DNA of 64,000 bases from Lewinellaceae bacterium (GTDB lineage: Bacteria > Bacteroidota > Bacteroidia > Chitinophagales > Saprospiraceae). Under the pieces are notes generated by a model, which searched no databases, was not told the origin of the DNA, and saw only the letters and a program-made list of their open reading frames with translations. Shown here one piece after another: positions 51,998 through 60,119 of this stretch (position 1 is its first letter; the number at the start of each line of letters is the position of its first letter). The stretch covers positions 62,001-126,000 of the forward strand of contig JADJWX010000005.1 of assembly GCA_016716135.1 (NCBI GenBank), in the 5' to 3' direction. Made by a program: the position numbers and the translations under genes.

Positions 51998-53136
51998 TCC
52001 ACTTTTACCACGCTGCGTTCCAACACTTCTTCGTAGTACGCCTCGTAGTCGGGCAGGATATTGTTCAGGTCGAAACGTTTGGCCTGTGCCAGCGCATTTT
52101 TGCGGAATTGCTGGAGCAGGGCGTCGTTTTGCAACAAATCGATGGCATAGCGGGCCATCTCGTCGATGTTGCCCGGGTCGCTGGTGAAGCCGGTCACTCC
52201 GTGTTCATTGACTTCCGGCAAACCGCCGCTGTTGGAGGAAATGACCGGCACCTCGCAGGCCATGGCTTCCAGGGCTGCCAGGCCGAAACTTTCACTTTCG
52301 GAGGGAATTACGAACAGGTCGCAGATGGCCAGCAACTCCTCGATGGCATCCTGTTTACCGAGGAAGCGCACATCTTCGCACATGCCCAATTGGCGGCAGA
52401 GCCGTTCGGTATTTTGCCGTTCGGGGCCGTCGCCGATCATAAGCAGTTTGGAGGGTACGAGGTCGTGTACTTTTTTAAAAATATGTACGACGTCTTCCAC
52501 CCGTTTCACCTTGCGAAAGTTGGAGGTATGCGCGAGAATGCGCTCGCCGTTGGGCGCCAGAATTTTTTTGAAATGATCTTTGTCAACTTTCCGGAAGCGC
52601 TCAAAATCAATGAAGTTGTAGATCACCCGGATGTCCCGCTCGATATTGAACAGGCGTTGGGTATCATCCTTGAGGCTTTGCGAAACGGTGGTCACCCCGT
52701 CGCTTTTGTTGATGCTGAACTCCACGACCGGTGCGAAGGCGCGGTTGTTGCCCACCAGCGTGATGTCGGTGCCGTGCAGGGTAGTCACCACAGGCACATA
52801 GCGCCCCTGGGTGAGCAGGATTTTTTTGGCCATGTAGGCCACTGCGGCGTGCGGGATGGCGTAGTGCACGTGGAGCAAATCCAGGTTTTGGTAGCGGACG
52901 ACGTCCACGATAGTGGAGGCCAGGGCCGTGTCGTAGGGGGGGTATTCAAAAAGGGGATAGTCTTCGCTATCCACTTCGTGGTAAAACACATTTTCGTGGA
53001 AATGCGCGAGGCGCACGGGGCGGCGGTAGGTGATGAAATGCACTTCATGGCCTTTGCGGGCCAGGCCCAGGCCCAACTCGGTGGCGATCACACCGGAGCC
53101 GCCGTAGGTCGGGTAACAGACGATGCCGATTTTCAT
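51994..53136 (-). CDS. bshA: N-acetyl-alpha-D-glucosaminyl L-malate synthase
   Basis: BshA joins GlcNAc from UDP-GlcNAc to L-malate, the first step of bacillithiol synthesis. The 380-residue GT-B (GT4) protein has the typical opening GIVCYPTYGGSGVIATELG, LHVHYAIPHAAVAYMAK, TTLHGTDITLVG, ILAHTSNFRKVKRVEDVV and the nucleotide-binding VIPSESESFGLAALEAMACE with catalytic Glu residues. Bacillithiol genes are common in Bacteroidota. BshB and BshC are not in this window. It overlaps the HemC-like gene. Confidence 0.95.
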   Translation of the reverse strand: MKIGIVCYPTYGGSGVIATELGLGLARKGHEVHFITYRRPVRLAHFHENVFYHEVDSEDYPLFEYPPYDTALASTIVDVVRYQNLDLLHVHYAIPHAAVAYMAKKILLTQGRYVPVVTTLHGTDITLVGNNRAFAPVVEFSINKSDGVTTVSQSLKDDTQRLFNIERDIRVIYNFIDFERFRKVDKDHFKKILAPNGERILAHTSNFRKVKRVEDVVHIFKKVHDLVPSKLLMIGDGPERQNTERLCRQLGMCEDVRFLGKQDAIEELLAICDLFVIPSESESFGLAALEAMACEVPVISSNSGGLPEVNEHGVTGFTSDPGNIDEMARYAIDLLQNDALLQQFRKNALAQAKRFDLNNILPDYEAYYEEVLERSVVKVE

Positions 53137-53254
53137 GTTTTCTGATTCCTGCTGATACGATTAAATCCTGTTGCACACGAATAAACAACGAAAATCCGGA
53201 AAAGGTCAGAGAAACCGACGATGATGGGAAAAATGGGGTACAGGGGTAGGTTTG

Positions 53255-54103
53255 CTACCGCACATTTACAGTATAGGTTTTTTCAAATACACGCACCGCG
53301 TCGGTTAGCAGATCGTGTGTTTCAATGCGAATGGTCAGGGGTTGTGGGCCTGGCGTTTTATAAACGGTGGAGAATGTTGCCTTACCTTTTTGGATGGTAG
53401 CCTCCTGCTGATTAACCCAGGCCCGATCCTTTTCGTGAAACTGATGCGTGCCGTAAGCACCCAAAAAGGCCATGAATGTGATTGCTTCGCCGGCAGCCAG
53501 GCAGCCCCTGATGGGGATCAGGTAGGGGCGGTAGCGATCAAATCCACAATACGGAGCACTTACCTTTTGCAAAAGGTAGGATAACGTCACTTCATAGTTG
53601 CCGGATACATTGTTGGCCAGGCAATTCCGTAAAACGGTTTGTTGTGCAGCATTAGCATTTGACAAATTGAGGAGCAAATTCCTTCGCAAAGCAGGTTGAA
53701 GCACTGAATTATAGGTCGCACCGACTTCAGGGTCTTTATCAAAATAGCCGGCCAGCGAGTCGCAATAGGTAAGGAGCAGGTGTTGTTCTTCTTCTGGTAA
53801 AAGATCTCTGTTCCGGAATTTATTCAGAACGGTTTCGGCCAGGCGTGTTGCATTTTTAGAACGGTAATAGCACTGTACAGAAAGGTCATAGGTATAACTA
53901 CGTGCTTGATCTTCTATTTCCTCCAGAAAAACCTGTGCGGAATAGTGCATTTGCCTATCTGATTTTTCAAAACTCTGGTTCAAAGCCTTGAACAACACCG
54001 CTTCACCATCTTCCCGGATATTTTTCAAAACAAAGAAGCCCATTACCCCTATGGCCCAAATATGCAAGCCATGCACAAGGAATAGTTTATAGCGCGTGCT
54101 CAT
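53255..54103 (-). CDS. GldM/PorM-like protein, N-terminal half only (copy 2)
   Basis: A 282-residue protein with one N-terminal membrane helix (about 10-28, FLVHGLHIWAIGVMGFFVL), a helical periplasmic part and a C-terminal beta domain (about 190-282). NYEVTLSYLLQKVSAPYCGFD followed by RPYLIPIRGCLAAGEAITF matches GldM where domain 1 passes to domain 2 (N-x-E-x-x-L-x-YL, then FD-x-x-x-P-x-x-IP). Full GldM (about 510-520) has two more beta domains, absent here. GldM is the T9SS motor partner of GldL. The gene follows its paralogue with a 4-base overlap. It may be an accessory or regulatory form; function unknown. Confidence 0.6.
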   Translation of the reverse strand: MSTRYKLFLVHGLHIWAIGVMGFFVLKNIREDGEAVLFKALNQSFEKSDRQMHYSAQVFLEEIEDQARSYTYDLSVQCYYRSKNATRLAETVLNKFRNRDLLPEEEQHLLLTYCDSLAGYFDKDPEVGATYNSVLQPALRRNLLLNLSNANAAQQTVLRNCLANNVSGNYEVTLSYLLQKVSAPYCGFDRYRPYLIPIRGCLAAGEAITFMAFLGAYGTHQFHEKDRAWVNQQEATIQKGKATFSTVYKTPGPQPLTIRIETHDLLTDAVRVFEKTYTVNVR

Positions 54104-54987
54104 GGTTTCAGGATGTTAAGTTCTATTTCGTATGAATAACTCGCTATTTGCCCAGTAAGCGGATTCGTCAGCAGGATTTTTACCTTGTCGGTGTGCCTGC
54201 CAGGACGTGGATATACCTGCTGAAACTCCGCAATGCCATTTCGGACCGGGTATTTTTTTTCATTGACAAAAAGCGCCATGCTATCCGGATTGGTGGCATA
54301 GGCAACAAGGTCTACCCTGCCGGTAAAAGCTTGGCCAACCCTGGGGCAACCGGTCGGTTCAAAAACGGGAATCATCTTGAGCACCATTTCATCCGGAGTG
54401 ATTTGTTTTTGCAAGTAATCCAAAACCAGGTTTAAGGCCAGCACTGATTTCCACGCCAAATCCTCCAGGTACAGGGCTACTTTAGACGCTGGTACATGCC
54501 TGAAAAATGCTTGCATTTTCGGTGTTTTCAATGCCGCGGCATGCTGAAGAATCAATACCTGTAAATCGGCTTCCAGTATAGGGTCCTGGTCGACAAATAG
54601 AAAAAGGGAATCGCCGAGTTGTTCGAGCAAATCCGCCAATTGTTCAATATCCTCCGCACGGATGCTTTCCGGTGTTCGTTTGAGTGTGCCGAGCCGGTTT
54701 TGGCAAACCTGAACCTGATCCATTGCCGCTTTTGCCTTTCGTCGAAGCTGTTCGTTGTGCTCCATCTTGTAGGCATCTGCAATCTTATGGATTTCCATAA
54801 GTCTGTATTCATTAAGCCGTTCCGCCGAAGCCACGCCCTGCACCACGGTGTTTTTCAAAACCGGCTCCAGCTCGGCGTAATAATCTGTGCAATAGTCATA
54901 GGCTAAATAGCCGCCCAAGGCAAGAATGAGCGCCCAATAGACAAAAAAGACCCGGTGTTTGAAGAAGCGGGGAAGTGGGGTATGCAT
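54100..54987 (-). CDS. GldM/PorM-like protein, N-terminal half only (copy 1)
   Basis: A 295-residue paralogue of the next gene: one membrane helix (about 12-31, VFFVYWALILALGGYLAYDY), a helical section and a beta domain (about 205-295). RHVPASKVALYLEDLAWKS with LALNLVLDYLQKQI follows GldM's P-A-x-x-x-x-x-L-x-x-L-x-x-D-V, AE-x-x-(L)-x-YL pattern, and the end GQIASYSYEIELNI matches the close of GldM domain 2. The start at 54987 (ATG) was preferred over an upstream 55059 reading that lacks membrane-protein character. The pair is divergent from a T9SS cargo gene. Confidence 0.6.
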   Translation of the reverse strand: MHTPLPRFFKHRVFFVYWALILALGGYLAYDYCTDYYAELEPVLKNTVVQGVASAERLNEYRLMEIHKIADAYKMEHNEQLRRKAKAAMDQVQVCQNRLGTLKRTPESIRAEDIEQLADLLEQLGDSLFLFVDQDPILEADLQVLILQHAAALKTPKMQAFFRHVPASKVALYLEDLAWKSVLALNLVLDYLQKQITPDEMVLKMIPVFEPTGCPRVGQAFTGRVDLVAYATNPDSMALFVNEKKYPVRNGIAEFQQVYPRPGRHTDKVKILLTNPLTGQIASYSYEIELNILKP

Positions 54988-55080
54988 ATCGTTTAGTTTG
55001 GTTGTAAAAACGGTGACGGGGGATTGGGTATTGTTGGTTGATTTGGCCGGTAATTCCAATTATTCACCACGGAGGTATCT

Positions 55081-55115
55081 TACTCGTCCTACGACTTGGA
55101 GTCGTAGGACGAGTA
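55081..55115. repeat. REP-like palindrome, copy 3
   Basis: TACTCGTCCTACGACT (55081-55096) pairs exactly with AGTCGTAGGACGAGTA (55100-55115) over a 3-base loop. Unlike the others, it lies between divergent genes (54987 minus and 55206 plus), upstream of both. Confidence 0.8.
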
Positions 55116-55177
55116 CCCGCAGGAATACCAAAAACCTCAAATTTGACCCAACAGATTAATCTTTTCCCCCACAGGCC

Positions 55178-55185
55178 TATCTTTG
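55178..55185 (+). promoter_or_regulatory. Candidate -7 box for the T9SS cargo gene
   Basis: TATCTTTG fits TAnnTTTG and stands 20 bases before the ATG at 55206. It supports that start over the longer open frame from 55038. Confidence 0.45.
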
Positions 55186-55205
55186 GAAGTTCAATCCGCA
55201 CGTAT

Positions 55206-57839
55206 ATGAAAAACACGATACTCCGCTTTTTTGCCTTCTTTTTGCTTTGTTTTTTAACGGCCCAGGCCGCCCGGGCGCAGCAGTGCACCTACCAGTTGAA
55301 CATGCACGACGATTTCGGCGACGGCTGGAACGGCGGGGTGCTCACTGTGACCAATGGCACGTCGACCTACAAATTTTCCCTGGTCGATGTCGACGTCCTC
55401 GGCAACGGCACCGACAGCACCGTCACGTTCAGTGTCACCGACGGCCTGCCGCTGACCCTGAGCTGGGCAGCGGGCGGCTTCGACTACGAGGTGTCGTACA
55501 CCCTGCTGGACAACGACGGCGAAGTGATTTTTGAAATTACAGAACCGGCAGTGGGGGTGAACTATTCCGAGCCGGTGGCTTGCGTGGCCTGCATAAAACC
55601 CCAAAATGTACAAATCGAAAATGTGTACGACGACCGCGCCAAAGTCCGCTGGACACCGGGCATCGGTACCAGCACGCCGGCCGGGTGGTGGGTGGTGTAC
55701 GGCCCTGCCGGATTCGGTGCAGGCACGGGCGACACGCTGTATGTAATCACGCCTAAAGCGACGATCACCGGCTTGCAGAAAAAAACGCTGTACGATTTTT
55801 ATGTGCAACAAGATTGCCTCAACGGCGATGCGGGCGCCCTGGTCGGGCCCTTCACCTTTGAAACCTACCGTTCGAACGACGTGGGTATCAGCGCCGTAAT
55901 CAGCCCGCAAAACAACTGCGACCTTGGGGTGGAAACGGTGCGTTTTGCCCTGAGCAATTTCGGCGCAAAGCCGCAATCGCTGGTGCGGTACAAATACAGT
56001 GTCAATGGCATTCCGGTTGGCATTCCTTTTCCGCAAGACGGGTTGTACACCGATATTCTGGGCAAAGACAGCACGGAGATCATCGAATTTGAAACACAGT
56101 ACGATTTTTCCCAGCCGGGCGAATACAAGATTGCCGTGTGGGCAGAGTTGGATTCGGATGAGTTCCCGGACAACGACACGTTTTACTACTACGTCGTCAA
56201 CCGCCTGGTGGTGCCCTACACACAAAATTTTGAAACCTGGTCGGGCGGCTGGTATGCCGGCAAGCCCGATACGGTGGATACGGATGCTTCCTGGGCTTTT
56301 GGCCAGCCTGCCGGCAGCGTGATTTCGACAGCGGCCAACGGCCAGAATGCCTGGGTGACCAACCTCAGCGGCGCCTATAACCTTGACGAGTTTTCATACC
56401 TGTACTCACCCTGCTTCGACTTCAGCGACCTGACGGAAGACCCCGTGCTGGAGTTTTCCCTGAATTACGACACCGAGCTCGAGTTTGATGGCGGATGGCT
56501 GGAAATGTCGCTCGACGACGGCGCCAACTGGCTGAAAGTGGGCGCCATCGACGAAGGTCTGAACTGGTACAACTATGAAAACACGTTCACCGATCTGGGT
56601 GAAGTTTGGGCCGGCAACAGCGATGGTTGGCTGACGGCCCGCCACCGGCTCGACGGGGCGGGCGGCGAAGCCCGGGTGCACCTGCGGTTTGTGTTCAGCG
56701 CCGATGATTTTGTGCAGGGCGAAGGCATCGGCATCGACGACGTCCGGATTTACCTGCCGGTGGCAAACGACCTGGCGGGCATCGGCCTGGCTACCCTGGC
56801 GGACGATCAGGAGTGCGGCTTGGCCGACGACGCGGTTGTTTTCCGCATCGCCAATTTTGGCGCGCAGCCGCAAACGGTGTTCCAGGTAGGGTATTCACTC
56901 AACGGCACCGCGCCGGTTATCGAGAATGTGGGGCCGCTCACCCTGAACCCCGACGAGGTGTTGGAGTACACGTTTAACCAAACATTCGATAGCCGCGATG
57001 GTGTGTTTGCCATCCAGGCCTGGACGGTACTTGCCGGCGAGCAAAATCCGTCCAACGACAGTTCGGCCGTGCACACGGTCAATCACCTGCCGGCGCCATT
57101 GCCCTTATTTGAAAATTTTGAAAGCGGCCTGCTGCCGCCGGGCTGGGCCTCCAACGGCTTTATCTCCAACGGCCACAACAATATTTCCCAGGTGCTGGCC
57201 ATAAACTTGTACGAGTTTAATCCGGCTTCCATTACCAACCTGCCGCGGCTGGGCTTTGTGGCCCCGACCGACTCCCTGCGCTTCGACTACCGGATCACCA
57301 ATTTTGACGGTGGCGGTGTTATCCCAACTGTTTTAACCGGAGGAACAAAATTTGACGTGCAGGTGTCGACCGACTGTGGCGAAACATTTCAGACGATCTA
57401 CACCATCAACAGCAGCAACCACACGCCCGGTGCAGGGCTGAAAAATGTGGCTGTTGGGTTGGCCGACTATGCCGGCCAGGGAATAAATATTCGCTTTCGC
57501 GGCACCTGGGGCGCCGGCGATTTTTACTTTGATCTTGATAACATCAACATCGGCCCGGTAAGCACCCCGGTGCACACGATCGATGTACTGACCAGCCTGC
57601 GGTTGTTCCCCAACCCTGCCATTGGATCGGCCACCCTATCGGCTGTGTTTGCGCGGCCGATCGACGTTCGGGTGCAGCTACTCGACCTAACGGGGCGCAC
57701 ACTTTGGCAAACCGGGCAGTTGCATACCGAACAATTTTCTTCGGAACTCAGTTTGACCAATTTGCCACCGGGCATTTACCTGGTGCAGGTGCAGGCTGAG
57801 GGGCAGGCCGAGGTACGAAAACTGGTGGTTGGGCGGTAA
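55206..57839 (+). CDS. Large secreted multi-domain protein with T9SS type A sorting domain
   Basis: An 877-residue T9SS cargo. Signal peptide (FFAFFLLCFLTAQAARAQ), a short N-terminal beta domain with MHDDFGDGWNGG (calcium-site-like Asp/Gly), a fibronectin type III-like domain (about 140-230), then CARDB-like blocks (NDVGISAVISPQNNCDLG and DLAGIGLATLADDQECGL) alternating with MAM/jelly-roll-like adhesin units (NFETWSGGWY, NFESGLLPPGWASNGF). The last about 75 residues (LRLFPNPAIGSATLSA to VRKLVVGR) are the type A sorting domain. Adhesion or matrix binding is likely. Palindrome copy 3 and the GldM-like pair lie upstream. Confidence 0.88.
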   Translation: MKNTILRFFAFFLLCFLTAQAARAQQCTYQLNMHDDFGDGWNGGVLTVTNGTSTYKFSLVDVDVLGNGTDSTVTFSVTDGLPLTLSWAAGGFDYEVSYTLLDNDGEVIFEITEPAVGVNYSEPVACVACIKPQNVQIENVYDDRAKVRWTPGIGTSTPAGWWVVYGPAGFGAGTGDTLYVITPKATITGLQKKTLYDFYVQQDCLNGDAGALVGPFTFETYRSNDVGISAVISPQNNCDLGVETVRFALSNFGAKPQSLVRYKYSVNGIPVGIPFPQDGLYTDILGKDSTEIIEFETQYDFSQPGEYKIAVWAELDSDEFPDNDTFYYYVVNRLVVPYTQNFETWSGGWYAGKPDTVDTDASWAFGQPAGSVISTAANGQNAWVTNLSGAYNLDEFSYLYSPCFDFSDLTEDPVLEFSLNYDTELEFDGGWLEMSLDDGANWLKVGAIDEGLNWYNYENTFTDLGEVWAGNSDGWLTARHRLDGAGGEARVHLRFVFSADDFVQGEGIGIDDVRIYLPVANDLAGIGLATLADDQECGLADDAVVFRIANFGAQPQTVFQVGYSLNGTAPVIENVGPLTLNPDEVLEYTFNQTFDSRDGVFAIQAWTVLAGEQNPSNDSSAVHTVNHLPAPLPLFENFESGLLPPGWASNGFISNGHNNISQVLAINLYEFNPASITNLPRLGFVAPTDSLRFDYRITNFDGGGVIPTVLTGGTKFDVQVSTDCGETFQTIYTINSSNHTPGAGLKNVAVGLADYAGQGINIRFRGTWGAGDFYFDLDNINIGPVSTPVHTIDVLTSLRLFPNPAIGSATLSAVFARPIDVRVQLLDLTGRTLWQTGQLHTEQFSSELSLTNLPPGIYLVQVQAEGQAEVRKLVVGR

Positions 57840-57986
57840 GCGGCCGGTTCCTTTGCATAACCCATACCAGCATTTTATACGAGCAGCGGCCACGGAGGTT
57901 GACGTTCCGTGGCCGCTGTGTCAGGTAAAATTACCAGTGACGGGCATTTCAAATTGCCTTTTTCGAATACAGCCTGTTCGGCATCC

Positions 57987-58826
57987 CTACTTTCCAATTT
58001 GCAGCAAACGCTGGGCTTCCGCGCCATGCCGGTGCCGGGCATCGTCGGCGATCGTGCGCAGGAGACTGCCGGCATCGTCTGTGCGCTCCAGTTTCAGGTA
58101 AGCCAGGGCAATGTACCACTGGGCATCCTGATGCAGGCCGGCAGCAGCGGGCGGCACTTGTCGCAGTGTTTCGAGCGCAGCTTCAGCCTGGCCCTGGTCC
58201 AGTTGGCAGGTGCCCTTGAGCAGCAGAGCCATGGGGCGGCGCTCAAAGGTTTGGTCGTTTAACAACGCTTCCAATGTTTGCAGGGCTGCGGTGCAATTGC
58301 CTGCGGTGTACAGGTTTTGAGCACGTTGAAAAAGCGTATCGGTGTCGGAGGCCCCGAGCGTGTTGCGCAGATCAAGGCGTTGAAAGTAGGTATCATACGC
58401 TTCGGCGGCTTGTTCCCGGGTGATTACCATTGGGCCGGTGCTTTGATTTGTTTCCGGGAAAAAGAGGCCGGGATTGATCAGATAAAGAACCAGGGCAGCC
58501 GTGGCCAGGCTGAGCCCGCCAATGAGCCCCCAGCGCAACCGGCCGGGGCTATCGTCGCGCTTTTGCACAAAGACGGCTTCGAGTGCGTCCTGAATTTGCC
58601 AATGCCATTTTTTCCAAAACAGCATTTTTTTGCCCCGGCGTTGAATGCGGTCGCGGCGATCAAGCATGGCCTGTACTTCCACGGCAGCGCGGGCAGCTTC
58701 GTGCAAGCGAAGTTCTGTGGCCAGTGCCGGGTCGGTGGTCAGTTGGGCCTCCACGGCAGCCCGTTCGTCGGGCGGCAGGGTGCCATCGAGGTATTGTTCA
58801 ATTAATGCGTGTTGCGGGTTTTCCAT
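57987..58826 (-). CDS. Membrane anti-sigma-like protein with TPR region
   Basis: A 279-residue single-pass membrane protein. The N-terminus (MENPQHALIEQYLDGTLPPD, then ERAAVEAQLTTDPALATEL) is the helical pattern of Bacteroidota anti-sigma factors without zinc ligands. One helix (about 100-120, LIGGLSLATAALVLYLI) crosses the membrane. The outer C-terminus (about 140-279) has TPR-like units (ALQTLEALLNDQTFERRPMA, LETLRQVPPAAAGLHQDAQW). It starts 5 bases after the ECF sigma gene on the same strand, so a sigma/anti-sigma pair is likely. The ATG at 58826 is preferred over an upstream frame extension. Confidence 0.7.
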   Translation of the reverse strand: MENPQHALIEQYLDGTLPPDERAAVEAQLTTDPALATELRLHEAARAAVEVQAMLDRRDRIQRRGKKMLFWKKWHWQIQDALEAVFVQKRDDSPGRLRWGLIGGLSLATAALVLYLINPGLFFPETNQSTGPMVITREQAAEAYDTYFQRLDLRNTLGASDTDTLFQRAQNLYTAGNCTAALQTLEALLNDQTFERRPMALLLKGTCQLDQGQAEAALETLRQVPPAAAGLHQDAQWYIALAYLKLERTDDAGSLLRTIADDARHRHGAEAQRLLQIGK

Positions 58827-58831
58827 GATGA

Positions 58832-59512
58832 TTAAAGTTGGTTTTTTCGGTTGAGCCAGCTGCACAGGTCTTGGCAAACCGGCTCTCCCAATTGACAAAG
58901 ATTTTTTAAGGTGTCGCGTAAACTATTCATCCCACGGGATACCATTTCATGGGCTACACGTTCGGTTTTGAAGCCGTGTAGTTGTGTCAGTTCTTCATAA
59001 TCATAACCGTCCAGTTTGTGCACCAGCAGGCTGCGCCGTTTTTTGGGTAGTTGGTCCAGTGCTTTCAGCACGCAGGCCATAATGCGCAATTGCCGTTGGT
59101 GTTTTTCCTGTTCGTTTTCATGCTGCATCAGGCGGCTCAGCACATGATCGGCATCCAGGTTTTGCAGGGCATCCAGAAACCACTCGGGCAGGGCCGAAGT
59201 GGAAACCGGGTTATTCAAAGGCTCTGTATTCGTTTTAGTCGTGCGTTTCCGGATCGTGTCAACACCCCGGCGGTGGGTAAGCGTATAAATCATTTTCCCG
59301 AGGTCTTCGATTTCATCCCCCTGGCGCACTTTCCAGTCGAGTTCGGTAAGGGCGTCGGCAAAAGCCATTTGCGCCTCGTCGTAGGAGAGCCGTTGCTGCC
59401 GCACGCCCAGCTGGCGGATCAGGTAAAAAAACTTGTTCTGCAGGAATCGGTTGGCTCGTTCGCGGGGCAGGCCGCCTTGCCGGAGCATTTGAATCAGTTG
59501 AGCGTCGGTCAT
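58832..59512 (-). CDS. ECF-like sigma factor of a divergent type
   Basis: A 226-residue sigma-70-like protein. An N-terminal helical region (NRFLQNKFFYLIRQLGVRQQ and YDEAQMAFADALTELDWKV) corresponds to region 2. The C-terminal part LDQLPKKRRSLLVHKLDGYDYEELTQLHGF fits a region 4 with helix-turn-helix. The sequence is far from the FecI-like and RpoE-like sigma factors in this window and lacks a clear region 2.4 motif, so the family call is moderate. A membrane protein with an anti-sigma-like N-terminus follows 5 bases later. TATATTTG on the minus strand (59558-59551) is a candidate -7 box. Confidence 0.72.
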   Translation of the reverse strand: MTDAQLIQMLRQGGLPRERANRFLQNKFFYLIRQLGVRQQRLSYDEAQMAFADALTELDWKVRQGDEIEDLGKMIYTLTHRRGVDTIRKRTTKTNTEPLNNPVSTSALPEWFLDALQNLDADHVLSRLMQHENEQEKHQRQLRIMACVLKALDQLPKKRRSLLVHKLDGYDYEELTQLHGFKTERVAHEMVSRGMNSLRDTLKNLCQLGEPVCQDLCSWLNRKNQL

Positions 59513-59550
59513 GGATAGTAGAAAGCGAAGGAGGGATGGTGGAATACGGG

Positions 59551-59558
59551 CAAATATA
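59551..59558 (-). promoter_or_regulatory. Candidate -7 box for the divergent sigma gene
   Basis: CAAATATA reads TATATTTG on the minus strand, fits TAnnTTTG, and lies 39 bases before the ATG at 59512. Confidence 0.4.
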
Positions 59559-60062
59559 CAAGGGCCTCCGTTATTGGGGCTTGCATGATTTTTTTGGCAC
59601 GCATGGATCGCCAGGGTCTAATGGTATTCCCACCTGTGCCCGGACGACCCGGTTGGGGAATAAATTGGCGGGCACCAATTTTTTTTCAAAAAACGTTGAC
59701 AGACAAAAAGCAGCCCCGACTAATCCAGTAAAACCAAAACAACAATCCCGAAAAACTTGTAATCAAAAACCGATGAAGACCATGCGATCAGTAAAAAACC
59801 AAAATCACCCGCAATCCCGAAAGCCTGAACCCCAAAGTCCAATGACAATCCCGCTACCCGCCCAAAATTTACCACCCTGAAACCATATTTGCCCCATTAA
59901 CCATTTGAAAACAAAACCCTGAAAACCGCCCCAATTCCCCTAATCCCATGCGCCTGCCCCAAACCATCTGAAAACAATCATCCGCATCCGCCCGACGCTT
60001 TGCCCCGTTAAACCAACACCCTGAAACACCTGTCGGCCCCACTGACCCTTATTTGAACCAAT

Positions 60063-60097
60063 GCCGCACCTGGCTCGCGTAGCCGGTGCGGCTTTTT
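60063..60097 (+). terminator. Strong hairpin with plus-strand T-run after the TonB receptor
   Basis: GCCGCACC and GGCT (60063-60075, one bulged T) pair with AGCC and GGTGCGGC (60081-60092) over a 5-base loop, followed by T5 at 60093-60097. By orientation this ends plus-strand transcripts, yet no plus-strand gene precedes it. It may also mark the 3' end of the minus-strand TonB gene. Confidence 0.55.
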
Positions 60098-60101
60098 GGT
60101 A

Positions 60102-60115
60102 CCACGGAGGCATGG
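60102..60115. repeat. 14-base direct repeat, copy A (flanks TonB receptor gene)
   Basis: CCACGGAGGCATGG is repeated in the same orientation at 63133-63146, so the two copies bracket the receptor gene. Related but imperfect copies occur at about 43555-43571 (inverted) and 55066-55075. Confidence 0.5.
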
Positions 60116-60119
60116 CGAT

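Larger units (their letters stand above)
59559..60119. repeat. A/C-rich non-coding region with degenerate direct repeats
   Basis: From about 59700 to 60050 the plus strand is dominated by A and C with few G and T. CAATCCCGAAA-like units recur at about 59742, 59811 and 59846, and a longer unit close to TTTGCCCCATTAACCATTTG plus AAAACAA recurs at 59888, 59954 and 59999. An open frame at 59536-59880 crosses it but has low-complexity composition and no family. No gene is supported. Its function is unknown. Confidence 0.5.

Noticed and set aside
59536..59880. 114-codon plus-strand frame in the A/C-rich region
   Set aside because: Pro/Lys/Gln-rich low-complexity reading created by base skew; no family, and it overlaps the sigma promoter region.
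59690..60060. CRISPR array
   Set aside because: Repeats are degenerate, few and unevenly spaced, with no cas gene nearby.
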